Positions 1 to 8,583 of a stretch of 64,000 bases of DNA are shown one piece after another (the stretch's first letter is position 1; the number at the start of each line of letters is the position of its first letter). Position numbers and translations under genes: made by a program. This stretch comes from Sphingomonadales bacterium (GTDB lineage: Bacteria > Pseudomonadota > Alphaproteobacteria > Sphingomonadales > Sphingomonadaceae), in the NCBI GenBank assembly GCA_027491235.1, contig JAIXWO010000018.1, positions 124,001-188,000 on the forward strand, in the 5' to 3' direction. The notes under the pieces are model-generated. The model did not search any database and was not told where the DNA came from. It saw only the letters and a program-made list of their open reading frames with translations.

Positions 1-1
1 G

Positions 2-1306
2 ATCCAGACCATACAGCACATCCCATCTCGGCAGGACCAGTTCAGCCAAGAACTGCGCGTAGCTTCAAACCGGCCGGGATCGGTCGAATATGTCGCTGGC
101 CTCTATTATTTCAACCAGAAGATCGTCGGCCATCCGATAAGTATCTATGGACCGTTGGCGACCTATTGGCTGCTGCCCGCTGGACGGCCCGCCAGCCTCC
201 TCGATGGGTATCAGACCAACGGAACCACCGACTTCCGCACAGACAGCTATGGCGTGTTTGGTGAAGTGACGTGGCATGCGACAGATCGCCTCGCACTGAC
301 GGGTGGTGTCCGCTATACTTACGAAGATAAGAATGGCGCCTACAACGTGCAGGCTTTCGGTGGATTGACCACCGGCCTCACCTCGTCGCTAATCAGCGAT
401 AAGAACTCGATCCTGCGATCGCAAAGTTACACTGGCCATGTTGGTGACGGCAGCGCCTCTGGGCGGGTCAATATGTCGTACCAAATCACGAATGGGATCA
501 TGGCCTATGCCAGCTATGCGCGCGGCCAGAAGTCAGGCGGCATCAATATGTCGGGGCTTCCGGTCTACCCTTCGGGCGTGACAGGTCATGCCTCCGGTGA
601 TCCGATCCTTTCGACCGTCACTGTCCGGCCGGAGCAGAACACGACGTGGGAAGGCGGCCTTAAGACCAGCTTCTTCGACCGGGCGCTCATCATCAATTTG
701 GACGGCTACTATACCCGCGTCCGCGATTTTCAGGCGAACGTGGTCGACAACGCTGCCGTCGTCGCACTGCGCAGCTATTTGGCCAACATCCCTTTGGTAA
801 CGGTGAAGGGTGTTGAGTTTGACGCATCGGCACAAATGGGCAGTCGCGTTACCTTACGCGTGTCTGGTGCCTACTCGGATGGCCGCTACGCCAGCTATCC
901 GGCCGGACCTTGCCCGATCGAATTGACTGGTTCGAGCACCGCCCAATGCAACCTTACCGGCGAGGGGCTGCCGGGACTTCCGAGGTGGTCTGGCTCTTTC
1001 GGTGGACAATATACGCTACCGATCCGGCCGGGCGACGTTTATGTGCGCACCGATGTCAGCGCGAAGACCCGCATCTTCGGCGATGCAACGGGCTCTGCAA
1101 ATACGGTTATCCCCGGCTATACGCTGGTCAACGCCAGCATAGGGTTCCGAAGCGCCAAAGGTTGGGAGATCGCACTGTTCGCACGCAATCTCTTTAACAG
1201 GGATTTTCTGCAGAACGTGACCATTCAGGCTGGCAACAGCGGTCTGATTGTTGGCACGCCGAGCGATCCACGAATGTTTGGAGTGACGTTCAGAGCAAGC
1301 AATTAG
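2..1306 (+). CDS. TonB-dependent receptor, C-terminal part (5' end outside window)
   Basis: The reading frame is open from the first complete codon of the window, so the gene continues upstream; the ATG at 155 is internal. About 434 residues remain. They read as the outer-membrane beta-barrel of a TonB-dependent receptor: alternating amphipathic strands, the segment QFSQELRVAS near the start, YASYARGQKSGGINMSG in the middle, and the closing strand FGVTFRASN. Such receptors import siderophores, cobalamin or plant-derived sugars and aromatics with energy from TonB-ExbBD. The plug domain and TonB box lie outside the window, so the substrate cannot be guessed. A hairpin follows the stop codon. 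Confidence 0.9.
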   Translation: MQTIQHIPSRQDQFSQELRVASNRPGSVEYVAGLYYFNQKIVGHPISIYGPLATYWLLPAGRPASLLDGYQTNGTTDFRTDSYGVFGEVTWHATDRLALTGGVRYTYEDKNGAYNVQAFGGLTTGLTSSLISDKNSILRSQSYTGHVGDGSASGRVNMSYQITNGIMAYASYARGQKSGGINMSGLPVYPSGVTGHASGDPILSTVTVRPEQNTTWEGGLKTSFFDRALIINLDGYYTRVRDFQANVVDNAAVVALRSYLANIPLVTVKGVEFDASAQMGSRVTLRVSGAYSDGRYASYPAGPCPIELTGSSTAQCNLTGEGLPGLPRWSGSFGGQYTLPIRPGDVYVRTDVSAKTRIFGDATGSANTVIPGYTLVNASIGFRSAKGWEIALFARNLFNRDFLQNVTIQAGNSGLIVGTPSDPRMFGVTFRASN

Positions 1307-1317
1307 ATTCGCTTGGT

Positions 1318-1354
1318 CTAAAAACCGCGCTTCTATCAAGAGCGCGATTTTTAG
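1318..1354. terminator. Bidirectional hairpin terminator between the receptor gene and tRNA-Ser
   Basis: A 13-bp stem (CTAAAAACCGCGC against GCGCGATTTTTAG, one G-T pair) with A-rich and T-rich outer arms. It can end both the receptor mRNA on the plus strand and the tRNA transcript arriving on the minus strand. Confidence 0.75.
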
Positions 1355-1360
1355 AGGGAA

Positions 1361-1452
1361 TGGCGGAGACGGCGAGATTCGAACTCGCGGTAGCGGTTAC
1401 CCGCTACGACGGTTTAGCAAACCGTTGGTTTCAGCCACTCACCCACGTCTCC
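1361..1452 (-). tRNA. tRNA-Ser (anticodon GCU)
   Basis: Read on the minus strand this is a complete 92-nt class II tRNA. The acceptor stem GGAGACG pairs with CGTCTCC and is followed by the discriminator G and an encoded CCA. The anticodon loop contains GCT at 1416-1418, there is a long variable arm (GTAGCGGGTAACCGCTAC), and the T loop is GTTCGAATC. It decodes AGC and AGU serine codons. Confidence 0.97.
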
Positions 1453-1472
1453 CGATGCGCTTGGCTGGGGCG

Positions 1473-1501
1473 GCTATAGCGAGGGCTTTTGCAGGACACA
1501 A
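1473..1501 (-). promoter_or_regulatory. Predicted sigma-70 promoter of tRNA-Ser
   Basis: On the minus strand, TTGTGT (1496-1501) lies 17 bp from TATAGC (1473-1478). The start point would fall about 14 nt before the tRNA. Hexamers and spacing are close to the housekeeping consensus. Confidence 0.55.
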
Positions 1502-1623
1502 TGCCCCAACGCTGCGGAATTTTGATTCAAACTGGCGTAAATTCGACTCACCTCGTCGCTCTCGGCTTGCGGGCGCGCAGGGAGGCGATTCTAGCTTGCC
1601 GGATTGAGACTTGGGAGTTTGGC

Positions 1624-2364
1624 ATGATTGGGCAATGGGTGCGTCGTTTTGCGATTGGTATAGCTGCGGCTGTGGTCGTGGCCGGACCGGCAGGGGCGCA
1701 GGTCAAGCAGGTTGACCCCAGCGCGCCATATGAAGTGCCCGCCGCGGCGCCTGCGTCCGCGCCGAATGGGGACGCGGCCATCGAGGCAGATGTGACGCAG
1801 TCGGACCTCGCCGGACCGCAGGATGTGGCAGGCGCGTCCGCTGCATCGGGTGCAGAGACGGCTGCCGCCGCCATGCCGGCCAAGACCTACAAGAAGGATG
1901 ATTTGATCGGCGCGGCCGAAGGCGTTTTCGGCAAAGGGGCAAAGGGCCTTGCTGAAATGCTGGAGAAAATCCTGAAGGACCAAGGCGAGCCGAACGCCTA
2001 TATCGCGGGCCGCGAAGCCTCTGGCGCGATTGGGGTCGGCTTCCGTTATGGGTCGGGTACGATGGTGCACACAGTCGAAGGGGAGCGGCCTGTTTATTGG
2101 ACCGGTCCGTCGCTTGGTTTTGATCTGGGGGGCGATGCCGCAAAGACCTTCGTGCTTGTCTACAACCTCTATGACAGTCAGGATCTCTACCGCCGCTATC
2201 CGCAAGTGGAGGGGCGCGCCTATTTCGTGGGTGGCCTTTCGGCCACATATTTGCGGCGGGGCGACATTGTTATCATCCCCATTAGATTGGGTGTCGGTGT
2301 CCGTCTGGGCGCCAATATTGGATATATGAAGTTTAGCGAAAAGTCTCGCTGGCTGCCCTTTTAG
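1624..2364 (+). CDS. eipA: EipA-type envelope integrity protein (DUF1134)
   Basis: A 246-residue exported protein. The chosen ATG gives a clean signal peptide (VRRFAIGIAAAVVVAGPAGA, cleavage after Ala25); the longer in-frame start at 1489 would bury it. A low-complexity Ala/Pro-rich linker (about 30-85) leads to the DUF1134 domain (about 95-246), seen in GVGFRYGSG, GERPVYWTGPSLGFDLGGD and the C-terminal glycine-rich GVGVRLGANIGYMKFS. In Brucella, EipA is a periplasmic beta-barrel protein needed for envelope integrity and linked to O-polysaccharide and cell division. It is monocistronic here, between a tRNA gene and a terminator. Confidence 0.88.
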   Translation: MIGQWVRRFAIGIAAAVVVAGPAGAQVKQVDPSAPYEVPAAAPASAPNGDAAIEADVTQSDLAGPQDVAGASAASGAETAAAAMPAKTYKKDDLIGAAEGVFGKGAKGLAEMLEKILKDQGEPNAYIAGREASGAIGVGFRYGSGTMVHTVEGERPVYWTGPSLGFDLGGDAAKTFVLVYNLYDSQDLYRRYPQVEGRAYFVGGLSATYLRRGDIVIIPIRLGVGVRLGANIGYMKFSEKSRWLPF

Positions 2365-2426
2365 AGGGCGCCGTTCGACGGAAGCGATCAACGACAAGAA
2401 GGTTTTCGGGTCGCACCAAACTTCAA

Positions 2427-2455
2427 GGGTCGCAACGCAAGTTGCGGCCCTTTTT
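2427..2455 (+). terminator. Rho-independent terminator after eipA
   Basis: GGGTCGCAAC-GCAA-GTTGCGGCCC followed by TTTTT: a 10-bp stem with one T-G pair, a tetraloop and a U tract. It also separates eipA from the convergent pyrC. Confidence 0.9.
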
Positions 2456-2474
2456 ATGACTGCCAAACTCTAAG

Positions 2475-3512
2475 TCAGTCGACGAGGCGCCAAGGCAGCG
2501 TTTCACCGGCGTGGAACGGCACCAATGCAGAGCCAGCGGCGGGAATGCTGTCCGGCACAAGGGCAGGGGCTCGCTCCAGCGTGAGTGTGCCCTCGTTGAC
2601 AGGTAGGCGATAAAAGGCCGGGCCGTTGAGCGAGGCGAATGCCTCCAGCCGGTCAAGCGCGCCTTCCTCATCAAACACCTGTGCATAGCTCTCCATCGCA
2701 AAAGGCGCGTTGAAGATGCCCGCGCAGCCGCAAGAGGTTTCCTTGGTTTCAATGGCGTGCGGCGCAGTGTCGGTGCCGAGGAAGAATTTGGGCGAGCCGG
2801 ATGTCGCGGCTTTGCGCAAAGCGAGGCGATGTTCCTCCCGCTTCACAATCGGCAGGCAATAAAGATGCGGGCGGATGCCGCCGACCAGCATGGCATTCCG
2901 GCTGATGTGGAGGTGCTGTGGCGTGATGGTGGCCGCAACATTGGGGCCAGCGCTCTCCACGAACTCTGCTGCGTCTTTGGTCGTGATATGTTCAAACACC
3001 ACGCGCAGGTCTGGCAAGTCGCGCACCAGCTTTGTCATGGTCCGCTCGATGAACACAGCCTCGCGGTCGAACACGTCGACATCGTGGTCAGTGACTTCGC
3101 CGTGGATGAGGAAAGGCATGCCGATTTTCTGCATCCGCTCCAGAACGCCCATCACGTTGGCAATGTCGGTTACGCCGTGCGCGGAATTTGTCGTAGCGTT
3201 GGCGGGGTAGAGTTTGACCGCCGTGAAGGCGCCACTCTCAAACCCGCGCTCAATCTCATCGGGATCAGCGGAGTCGGTTAAATAGCAGGTGATGAGCGGT
3301 TCGAAGTCGCTGTCCGCCGGCAGGGCCGCCATGATGCGCGCTTTATAGGCGAGTGCCTGTTCCGCTGTTGTCACCGGCGGCTTCAAATTGGGCATCACGA
3401 TGGCGCGGCGGAACTGCCGTGCTGTGAACGGCACGACGGCGGCCATCATCTCATCATCGCGCAGATGGACATGCCAGTCATCAGGGCGGCGGATGGTGAT
3501 GCGGTCGGTCAT
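2475..3512 (-). CDS. pyrC: Dihydroorotase, class II (PyrC)
   Basis: 345 residues, close to E. coli PyrC (348). It catalyses the reversible cyclisation of N-carbamoyl-aspartate to dihydroorotate, the third step of UMP synthesis, in the cytoplasm. Metal-site residues of the amidohydrolase barrel are present: H14 and H16 in WHVHLRD, the carboxylated K100 in AVKLYP, H137 in LIHGEV, H175 in VFEHI and catalytic D248 in LGTDTAPH. The start [10 protein letters not shown] was chosen over a longer upstream ATG because it matches the usual N-terminus. It is divergent from ygfZ, 38 bp apart, so the promoters must overlap. Confidence 0.96.
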   Translation of the reverse strand: MTDRITIRRPDDWHVHLRDDEMMAAVVPFTARQFRRAIVMPNLKPPVTTAEQALAYKARIMAALPADSDFEPLITCYLTDSADPDEIERGFESGAFTAVKLYPANATTNSAHGVTDIANVMGVLERMQKIGMPFLIHGEVTDHDVDVFDREAVFIERTMTKLVRDLPDLRVVFEHITTKDAAEFVESAGPNVAATITPQHLHISRNAMLVGGIRPHLYCLPIVKREEHRLALRKAATSGSPKFFLGTDTAPHAIETKETSCGCAGIFNAPFAMESYAQVFDEEGALDRLEAFASLNGPAFYRLPVNEGTLTLERAPALVPDSIPAAGSALVPFHAGETLPWRLVD

Positions 3513-3550
3513 TTCGGCTCCGGCTTGGGTTTCTGGTCGGGACATCCTAG

Positions 3551-4228
3551 ATGGGGCGCATGGCAAACACGACTCTGGGCGACCGCGCCGTCATCCGAAT
3601 GTCCGGTGAGGATGTTCGCGGATTTTTGCAAGGTCTTGTGACGAACGATGTGCTCGGCGCGCTGCCGGTCTGGGCGGGGCTGCTGACGCCGCAGGGCAAG
3701 GCGCTGTTCGATTTTCTGCTCTGGGCAGACGGGGACGATGTTCTGATCGACTGCGAGGCCGAACAGGCCGACGCGCTGGCCAGGCGGTTGAGCATGTACC
3801 GGTTGCGTCGGCCGATCACGATTGCGCGGGATGCGACGTTGGCTGTGCATTGGTCAAAAGAGGGAGGGGCCGGTGTGCCCGACCCGCGCCTGCCGGCATT
3901 GGGCCATCGCTGGATTGCGGCGGCGGATGGGGAGGCGGCTGGATATCATGCGCACCGCCTGTCGCTGGGCGTGCCGGAAGGCGCCGCCGAGCTTGGGCAG
4001 GACAAGACACTCTGGCTGGAGACCAATGCTGTCGAACTCAACGGCGTCAGCTTCACCAAGGGCTGCTATGTCGGTCAGGAGAATACGGCGCGGATGAACT
4101 ACCGTCAGAAGGTCAACCGCCGGTTGGTCGTGTCGCCGGATGGTTCGGTTGAGCGGCGGCCGGTGGCGGAACCGGGAGATGCGCTTATTCCTGATTGGCT
4201 GGCGCCTGCACTCTCCGCTGACGGGTGA
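3551..4228 (+). CDS. ygfZ: Folate-binding YgfZ/IbA57-type Fe-S assembly protein
   Basis: 225 residues related to the tetrahydrofolate-binding domain of GcvT. The family signature KGCYVGQE is at 170-177, with the redox-active Cys172. YgfZ (IBA57 in mitochondria) uses folate to help assemble or repair certain [4Fe-4S] enzymes, such as MiaB and radical-SAM proteins. The protein is shorter than the E. coli form (326) and appears to lack most of its C-terminal barrel, as in many alphaproteobacteria. The start may be Met1 or Met4. It is divergent from pyrC. Confidence 0.9.
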   Translation: MGRMANTTLGDRAVIRMSGEDVRGFLQGLVTNDVLGALPVWAGLLTPQGKALFDFLLWADGDDVLIDCEAEQADALARRLSMYRLRRPITIARDATLAVHWSKEGGAGVPDPRLPALGHRWIAAADGEAAGYHAHRLSLGVPEGAAELGQDKTLWLETNAVELNGVSFTKGCYVGQENTARMNYRQKVNRRLVVSPDGSVERRPVAEPGDALIPDWLAPALSADG

Positions 4229-4310
4229 CCGCGCGCTGCCCTTGCTTCCTCTGAAGGCCCCATGCGATAGCATCTTTGAAGGCACCGTAGAGCGGGCCAA
4301 GGGGGGGTAG

Positions 4311-5075
4311 ATGGCGGAGCTGATAAAAGCCTGGCTGGGGCTTGATCCTGCTATATTCATGGCATTGTGTGGCATTGTGCTGGGCGCAGGGGCTGTGCGC
4401 GGATTGACGGGCTTCGGCTTTGCGATTCTGGCTGTCCCTTTGATGGGGCTCGTCATTCCGCCAACCGAAGCGGTGCTGCTCGCCATCATCCTGCAAATGC
4501 TGATTGGGCCGTTCGGTGTCAGCGGGGCCATTGCCCATATTGACCGGTGGCTTGTGTCGGGCGTTGCCCTTGGTGCGGCGCTGGGCACGCCTTTGGGGCT
4601 GCTGGTTCTGTCGGCAACCGCGCCGGACACCGCCCGCCTGATGATCGCGGCGATCGCCATCGGCTGTTTTGGAATCTTTCTTATCAAGCGCGCACCTTTG
4701 CCCAATCGGGCACCGTCACATATTGCGGCGACGGGGCTGGCGGCTGGCGTGCTCAACGGTTTTGCCGCGATGCCGGGACCGCCTGTGGTGCTCTACTTTG
4801 TCCGCAGCGGCGTGACGCCGATGGCGGCGCGCGGATCAATGATTCTCGTCTTCTTCGCCGCCGCCACGGCAGGCACGGTGACCGCTTGGCTGCGGGGGCT
4901 GCTCGACGGACATCTGGTGCTGCTCTCTGCTGCGGTTTTCCCGTTGATGCTGGCTGGAAACCATGTCGGGTCGAAGTTTTTCGGGACTGTACCGGAGCGG
5001 ACATGGCGCACAGCCGTGGTCATTCTTTTGGTTGTCTCGGCACTTGGCGCGCTTCTGAAGCTTTGGCGGGGTTGA
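4311..5075 (+). CDS. TauE/SafE-family sulfite/anion exporter (DUF81 membrane protein)
   Basis: A 254-residue polytopic membrane protein with about 8 hydrophobic segments. The family-type glycine-rich motif GAGAVRGLTGFGFAI is in the N-terminal half, and a similar repeat GVLNGFAAMPGPPVVLYFV in the second half reflects the internal duplication of the family. Members export sulfite, sulfoacetate or related organic anions; the substrate here is unknown. It lies 54 bp upstream of leuD in the same direction and may be co-transcribed, but no functional link to leucine synthesis is apparent. Confidence 0.85.
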   Translation: MAELIKAWLGLDPAIFMALCGIVLGAGAVRGLTGFGFAILAVPLMGLVIPPTEAVLLAIILQMLIGPFGVSGAIAHIDRWLVSGVALGAALGTPLGLLVLSATAPDTARLMIAAIAIGCFGIFLIKRAPLPNRAPSHIAATGLAAGVLNGFAAMPGPPVVLYFVRSGVTPMAARGSMILVFFAAATAGTVTAWLRGLLDGHLVLLSAAVFPLMLAGNHVGSKFFGTVPERTWRTAVVILLVVSALGALLKLWRG

Positions 5076-5129
5076 CGGCGGGCCTACACACCGCCAATCG
5101 GTCGGGCAGATTTTGAAGGAAACTATCGC

Positions 5130-5723
5130 GTGGAACCGGTCAACACGATCGACGGCAAAGCCTATCCATTTGGTCTGAAGAACATCGACACGGATGTCAT
5201 CATTCCGGCCGAATGGCTGAAGACCATCAGCCGCACCGGCCTTGGCAAAGGCGCGTTTGAGGCGCTGCGTAAGGATCCGGACAATTTGTTCGACAGTCCT
5301 GAATATGCGGGCTCCCCCATCCTGATCGCAGGTGACAATTTCGGGTGCGGTTCCAGCCGGGAGCACGCGGCTTGGGCGCTGCTTGATCTGGGGATCAAGG
5401 CCGTGATCGCGCCGAGCTTTTCCGATATTTTTTCGGGCAACGCCTTCAAAAACGGCATCCTCACGGTCGTTCTGCCGCAAGAGGCGATTGACCGGCTGAT
5501 GGAGGTCGCGAAGACTGACTCCATTCATATCGACCTTGAAGCGCAGACGGTGACGACACCTTTTCAGGACCGCTTTGCCTTTGAGATTGATGCATTCCGC
5601 AAAAATTGCCTCCTCAACGGCCTCGACGAAGTCGGCCTGACGATGGCGATGGATGCGAAGATTTCAACTTATGAGAGCCGTGCGAAAGAAGCATGGCCTT
5701 GGCAGGCAGGAGCGGTAACATGA
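5130..5723 (+). CDS. leuD: 3-isopropylmalate dehydratase small subunit (LeuD)
   Basis: 197 residues, the usual length. It forms the swivel domain of isopropylmalate isomerase and with LeuC interconverts 2- and 3-isopropylmalate in leucine synthesis. Hallmarks are the N-terminal [14 protein letters not shown] and the substrate loop [17 protein letters not shown]. The start is GTG, preceded by GAAGGA. LeuC is not in the window, so the subunit genes are split or lie further away. The stop codon overlaps the next start (ATGA). Confidence 0.96.
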   Translation: MEPVNTIDGKAYPFGLKNIDTDVIIPAEWLKTISRTGLGKGAFEALRKDPDNLFDSPEYAGSPILIAGDNFGCGSSREHAAWALLDLGIKAVIAPSFSDIFSGNAFKNGILTVVLPQEAIDRLMEVAKTDSIHIDLEAQTVTTPFQDRFAFEIDAFRKNCLLNGLDEVGLTMAMDAKISTYESRAKEAWPWQAGAVT

Positions 5724-6721
5724 AAGCATTATTGTCAAAGGCCGCCGGTGGCCCGGAAACGCTGGTTCTCGAAGATGTGGCAGATCCGGTTGCCGGTCCC
5801 GGCCAAATTCTCGTCGCGGTGAAGGCCTGTTCGGTCAATTACCCCGACGTCCTTATCATTGAAGACAAATATCAGTTCAAGCCGCCCCGGCCTTTCTCGC
5901 CGGGCAGCGAAGTGTCTGGCATTGTTGAGGCGGTGGGCGAAGGCGTGACCAACTTTAAGGTTGGTGACCGCGTTCTGGGCGCGACCGGCAGCAGTGGCGG
6001 CATGTCTGAAAAGGTCGTGCTCAATGCCGCGACCGCCTATGAACTGCCCGCAGAGCGCAGCTTTGCCGAAGGTGCTGCCCTGATCCTGACCTATGGTACG
6101 TCGATCCACGCGCTGCTCGATCGTGGCCATATCAAGGAAGGCGATACGCTCCTCATCCTCGGTGCAGCTGGTGGCGTTGGCCTGGCAGCGATTGAACTGG
6201 GTGTAGCCTTTGGCGCGCGCGTCATTGCCGCTGTGTCTTCGGAAGAAAAGGCCAAGGTCGCGCGTGAAGCCGGTGCGTCGGACGTCGTGATCTATGGCCG
6301 CGCGCCGTTTGATAAAGACCAGTCCAAGGCATTGTCCGAGGCGTTTAAGAAGGCTGTCGGCCCCAATGGCGCCGACATCATCTATGACGCGGTCGGCGGC
6401 GATTATGCGGACCCTGCGATCCGCAGCATCGCTTGGGAAGGGCGTTACCTCGTCGTTGGTTTCCCGTCGGGTATCCCGAAGCTGCCGCTCAACCTCACGC
6501 TGCTCAAGAGCTGCGATGTGTGCGGCGTGTTCTGGGGCGCGTTCACCATGCGCGATCCGGAAAAGAACCGCGATCACATCGCCCGCCTCTTCCGCCTGTG
6601 GAAGGACGGCAAGATCAATCCGCGTGTCACCGACACCTTCCCGCTTGCCAAGGGGGGCGACGCCATTGCCAAGATGGCGCGGCGCGAAGCCATTGGGAAG
6701 CTCGTCGTCACAAATGACTAA
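5720..6721 (+). CDS. NADPH:quinone oxidoreductase family protein (MDR superfamily)
   Basis: 333 residues. An N-terminal GroES-like domain ([12 protein letters not shown], then [16 protein letters not shown]) is followed by a Rossmann domain with [17 protein letters not shown]. No zinc-ligand cysteine pattern is visible, as expected for the quinone oxidoreductase/enoyl reductase branch. It probably reduces quinones or alpha,beta-unsaturated carbonyls with NADPH. ATGA overlap with leuD implies translational coupling; the upstream in-frame ATG at 5693 lies inside leuD and was rejected. Confidence 0.87.
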   Translation: MKALLSKAAGGPETLVLEDVADPVAGPGQILVAVKACSVNYPDVLIIEDKYQFKPPRPFSPGSEVSGIVEAVGEGVTNFKVGDRVLGATGSSGGMSEKVVLNAATAYELPAERSFAEGAALILTYGTSIHALLDRGHIKEGDTLLILGAAGGVGLAAIELGVAFGARVIAAVSSEEKAKVAREAGASDVVIYGRAPFDKDQSKALSEAFKKAVGPNGADIIYDAVGGDYADPAIRSIAWEGRYLVVGFPSGIPKLPLNLTLLKSCDVCGVFWGAFTMRDPEKNRDHIARLFRLWKDGKINPRVTDTFPLAKGGDAIAKMARREAIGKLVVTND

Positions 6722-6807
6722 GCGGATGCGCGGGTTTCGGCGTTGAACGTCGGGCCCGCAGTCCCTATTATGAGAACAGACGAGTTCGGCATGAGAAAGG
6801 GAGTGAC

Positions 6808-7131
6808 ATGACCACCTTTGATAATCGCGAAAATGCGTTTGAGAACAAGTTTGCGCGGGATGAGGACATGTCGTTCCGGATCACGGCACGGCGCAACCGG
6901 CTCGTCGGCCAATGGGCTGCCGCAAAAATGGGCCTGACGACCGAGGAAACGGATTCCTATTCGAAATCCGTCGTTCAGGCTGATTTTGAAGAAGCCGGCG
7001 ACGAAGATGTCATCCGCAAGCTTCTGGGGGATCTGACGGCCGCCGGTGTCGACACGAGCGACGAAGAAGTGCGCAAGGCGCTGTCCGACCATGAAGTCGA
7101 AGCCCGCCGCCAGCTGATGGAATCGAAATAA
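6808..7131 (+). CDS. ATP synthase zeta inhibitory subunit homologue (DUF1476)
   Basis: 107 residues of the DUF1476 family, recognised by MTTFDNRENAFENKFA, FRITARRNRLVGQWAA and VRKALSDHEVEARRQL. In Paracoccus denitrificans this protein is the zeta subunit: it binds F1 and blocks ATP hydrolysis, working like mitochondrial IF1. The N-terminal inhibitory segment (about 1-20) is present. A good ribosome site (AAGGGAGTG) precedes the ATG. It sits next to bolA and grxD rather than an atp operon. Confidence 0.9.
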   Translation: MTTFDNRENAFENKFARDEDMSFRITARRNRLVGQWAAAKMGLTTEETDSYSKSVVQADFEEAGDEDVIRKLLGDLTAAGVDTSDEEVRKALSDHEVEARRQLMESK

Positions 7132-7134
7132 ACC

Positions 7135-7368
7135 ATGCCCATGGCTGCTGCCGATATTGAAGACCTGATCCGCGCTGCATTTCCCGATGCGGCGATCGAG
7201 ATCACGGATCTGGCGGGTGATGGAGACCATTATGCCGCCAAGGTGACGTCTGCCGCCTTTGCGGGGATGCCCCGCGTGCGGCAGCATCAGGCCGTTTATG
7301 CCGCCCTTGGCGGCCGCATGGGCGGAGAACTCCACGCCCTTCAACTCACTACTGCCATCCCCGATTGA
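7135..7368 (+). CDS. BolA/IbaG-family protein
   Basis: 77 residues with the BolA fold. The conserved [12 protein letters not shown] carries the His used for [2Fe-2S] binding with a CGFS glutaredoxin, and [17 protein letters not shown] precedes it. The IbaG-like subclass lacks an extended N-terminus. It starts 3 bp after the zeta gene; Met1 or Met3 may be the start. The immediate neighbour is its expected partner, the monothiol glutaredoxin, and the pair acts in Fe-S cluster trafficking and iron sensing. Confidence 0.9.
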   Translation: MPMAAADIEDLIRAAFPDAAIEITDLAGDGDHYAAKVTSAAFAGMPRVRQHQAVYAALGGRMGGELHALQLTTAIPD

Positions 7369-7378
7369 GGACCTCATT

Positions 7379-7714
7379 ATGACCGACGCCACCCAAGCCC
7401 GTATCGGCGAAATTGTGAACAGCAGCGACGTTCTGCTGTTCATGAAGGGCACGCCCTATTTCCCGCAGTGCGGCTTTTCCAGCCGCGCGGTTGCCATCCT
7501 TGAACATCTTGGTGTTGAGTTTGGCAGCTTTGACGTGCTGCAGGACCCTGAAGTCCGCGCAGGCATCAAGGAGTTTTCCGACTGGCCGACCATCCCCCAG
7601 CTTTATGTGAAGGGTGAATTTGTCGGCGGATCGGACATTATGATGGAAATGTTCGAAGCCGGAGAACTGAGTGCGATGATGGCTGAAAAGGGCGTGCCGT
7701 CCACCGCCGCCTGA
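7379..7714 (+). CDS. grxD: Monothiol glutaredoxin, Grx4/GrxD type
   Basis: 111 residues. The monothiol active site CGFS lies in [18 protein letters not shown], and the glutathione-binding [19 protein letters not shown] is typical. Grx4-type proteins bind a glutathione-coordinated [2Fe-2S] cluster and hand it over, often in a complex with BolA, which is encoded just upstream. The start is the ATG 10 bp after bolA; an upstream in-frame ATG would overlap bolA and spoil the family N-terminus. No clear terminator follows, only extragenic palindromes. Confidence 0.94.
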   Translation: MTDATQARIGEIVNSSDVLLFMKGTPYFPQCGFSSRAVAILEHLGVEFGSFDVLQDPEVRAGIKEFSDWPTIPQLYVKGEFVGGSDIMMEMFEAGELSAMMAEKGVPSTAA

Positions 7715-7964
7715 CGCCAAGCTCCGAAGGCCTCTCCGTCGCCCCGTGCTTGACACGGGGCTTGGCTTTTCTTGCAGTCTTACGGTCGGCATGGAGGTCG
7801 AATTGCTCGACCTTCGGGGCCAATGGTCGACTGGAAGCTTGGGGCTGAAACCCGACGAAGTGAAGCCCAGCCCCGTGTCAAGCACGGGACGACGGATGTG
7901 TGGTGGCGAATTTGCTTACGCTGAATAGGCTCGGGCTACAGACCGGGGCACTGCATGGCGCTGT

Positions 7965-8055
7965 CCAGAAACGGGAAAGGGCGGACCGACGCGAGACCAG
8001 AGGAGCTGTCGATCCGCCCTTTAAGAAGCGTTTGGGGAACGCTCGTTGGGAACAC
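7965..8055 (-). ncRNA. Candidate small RNA A (about 90 nt)
   Basis: Read on the minus strand, the conserved block forms a short hairpin AGCGTT-CCCCA-AACGCT (arms 8027-8032 and 8038-8043) and a long one with stem AAAGGGCGGA/TCCGCCCTTT (arms 7976-7985 and 8013-8022), ending in CCCGTTTCT, a weak U-rich tail. Loops carry TTCCC and CTCCTCT, which could pair with ribosome-binding sites. The expected start from the -24/-12 element (about 8054) falls at the edge of the conserved block. No open reading frame is conserved. Family unknown to me. Confidence 0.6.
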
Positions 8056-8064
8056 GTATAACAG

Positions 8065-8080
8065 TGCAGGCCGCGTGCCA
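8065..8080 (-). promoter_or_regulatory. Sigma-54-type -24/-12 promoter for small RNA A
   Basis: The minus strand reads TGGCACGCGGCCTGCA. The RpoN consensus is TGGCACG-N4-TTGCA/T; 11 of the 12 specified positions match and the GG-to-GC spacing is exact. The element is conserved in copy B while the bases on both sides differ. The -12 cytosine at 8066 puts the start near 8054. Confidence 0.6.
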
Positions 8081-8091
8081 GTTTGGGCGCG

Positions 8092-8163
8092 TGTCGGTTT
8101 TCTGACGCTTCTGGTGGTGAAGCAGATTTTAACCATGAGGAGTTCTGTCAAAATTTCCGACAG
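8092..8163 (-). promoter_or_regulatory. Two upstream dyads, possible enhancer-binding sites (copy A)
   Basis: Upstream of the -24/-12 element on the minus strand are TGTCGGTTTTCTGACG (8092-8107) and CTGTCAAAATTTCCGACAG (8145-8163, plus-strand sense). Both are imperfect inverted repeats of TGTC/GACA. They lie about 40-110 bp before the predicted start, a plausible place for a sigma-54 activator. Confidence 0.4.
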
Positions 8164-8456
8164 GTTCGCGGCAAGGATGGACTCCCGCCCTCTAGCCGGG
8201 ACCCACATTCGAGGTCCAAGAGCTTCTCCGTCGCCCCGTGCTCGACACGGGGCTTGGCTTTTCTTGCAGTCTCACGTTCGGCATGGAGGTCGAATTGCCC
8301 GATCTTCAGGACTATTGATCGACCGGAAGCTTGGGACTGAAACCCGAAGAATTGAAGCCCAGCCCCGTGTCAGGCACGGGGCGACGGATGTGTGGCGGCG
8401 AATTTGTCCACGCTGCCTAGGCTCGGGCTCAGGGCCGGAGCACTTCATGGAGAACT

Positions 8457-8547
8457 CCAGAAACGGGAAAGGGCGGACCGACGCGAGACCAGAGGAGCAG
8501 TCGATCCGCCCTTTAAGAAGCGTTTGGGGAACGCTCGTTGGGAACAC
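8457..8547 (-). ncRNA. Candidate small RNA B, paralogue of A
   Basis: The same two hairpins lie 492 bp further on. The only difference from A is CTGTCG versus CAGTCG (plus-strand sense) next to the base of the long stem. The predicted start is about 8546. Two nearly identical tandem RNAs would give redundancy or dosage, as known for Qrr RNAs of Vibrio. Confidence 0.6.
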
Positions 8548-8556
8548 GCAGAACGA

Positions 8557-8572
8557 TGCAGACCGCGTGCCA
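8557..8572 (-). promoter_or_regulatory. Sigma-54-type -24/-12 promoter for small RNA B
   Basis: The minus strand reads TGGCACGCGGTCTGCA. It differs from copy A only within the free spacer. A further TGGCACG lies just upstream (8573-8582 region) but has no matching GC element at the right distance. Confidence 0.6.
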
Positions 8573-8583
8573 GAGCGTGCCAG

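Larger units (their letters stand above)
7730..8163. repeat. Tandem duplication unit A (period 492 bp)
   Basis: This segment recurs 492 bp downstream with the register kept throughout. It has two parts. The first (about 7735-7895) is an inverted pair of palindromes built on CCCCGTG-N-CACGGGG (left arm 7738-7770, right arm 7866-7895), a REP-like element. The second (about 7964-8163) contains the predicted small RNA, its sigma-54-type promoter and two dyads. No credible protein gene is present in this 1-kb gap. Confidence 0.9.

Noticed and set aside
1361-1452. tRNA-Ser as an integration site of a genomic island
   Set aside because: No integrase or repeated tRNA 3' end nearby; both neighbours look like core genes.
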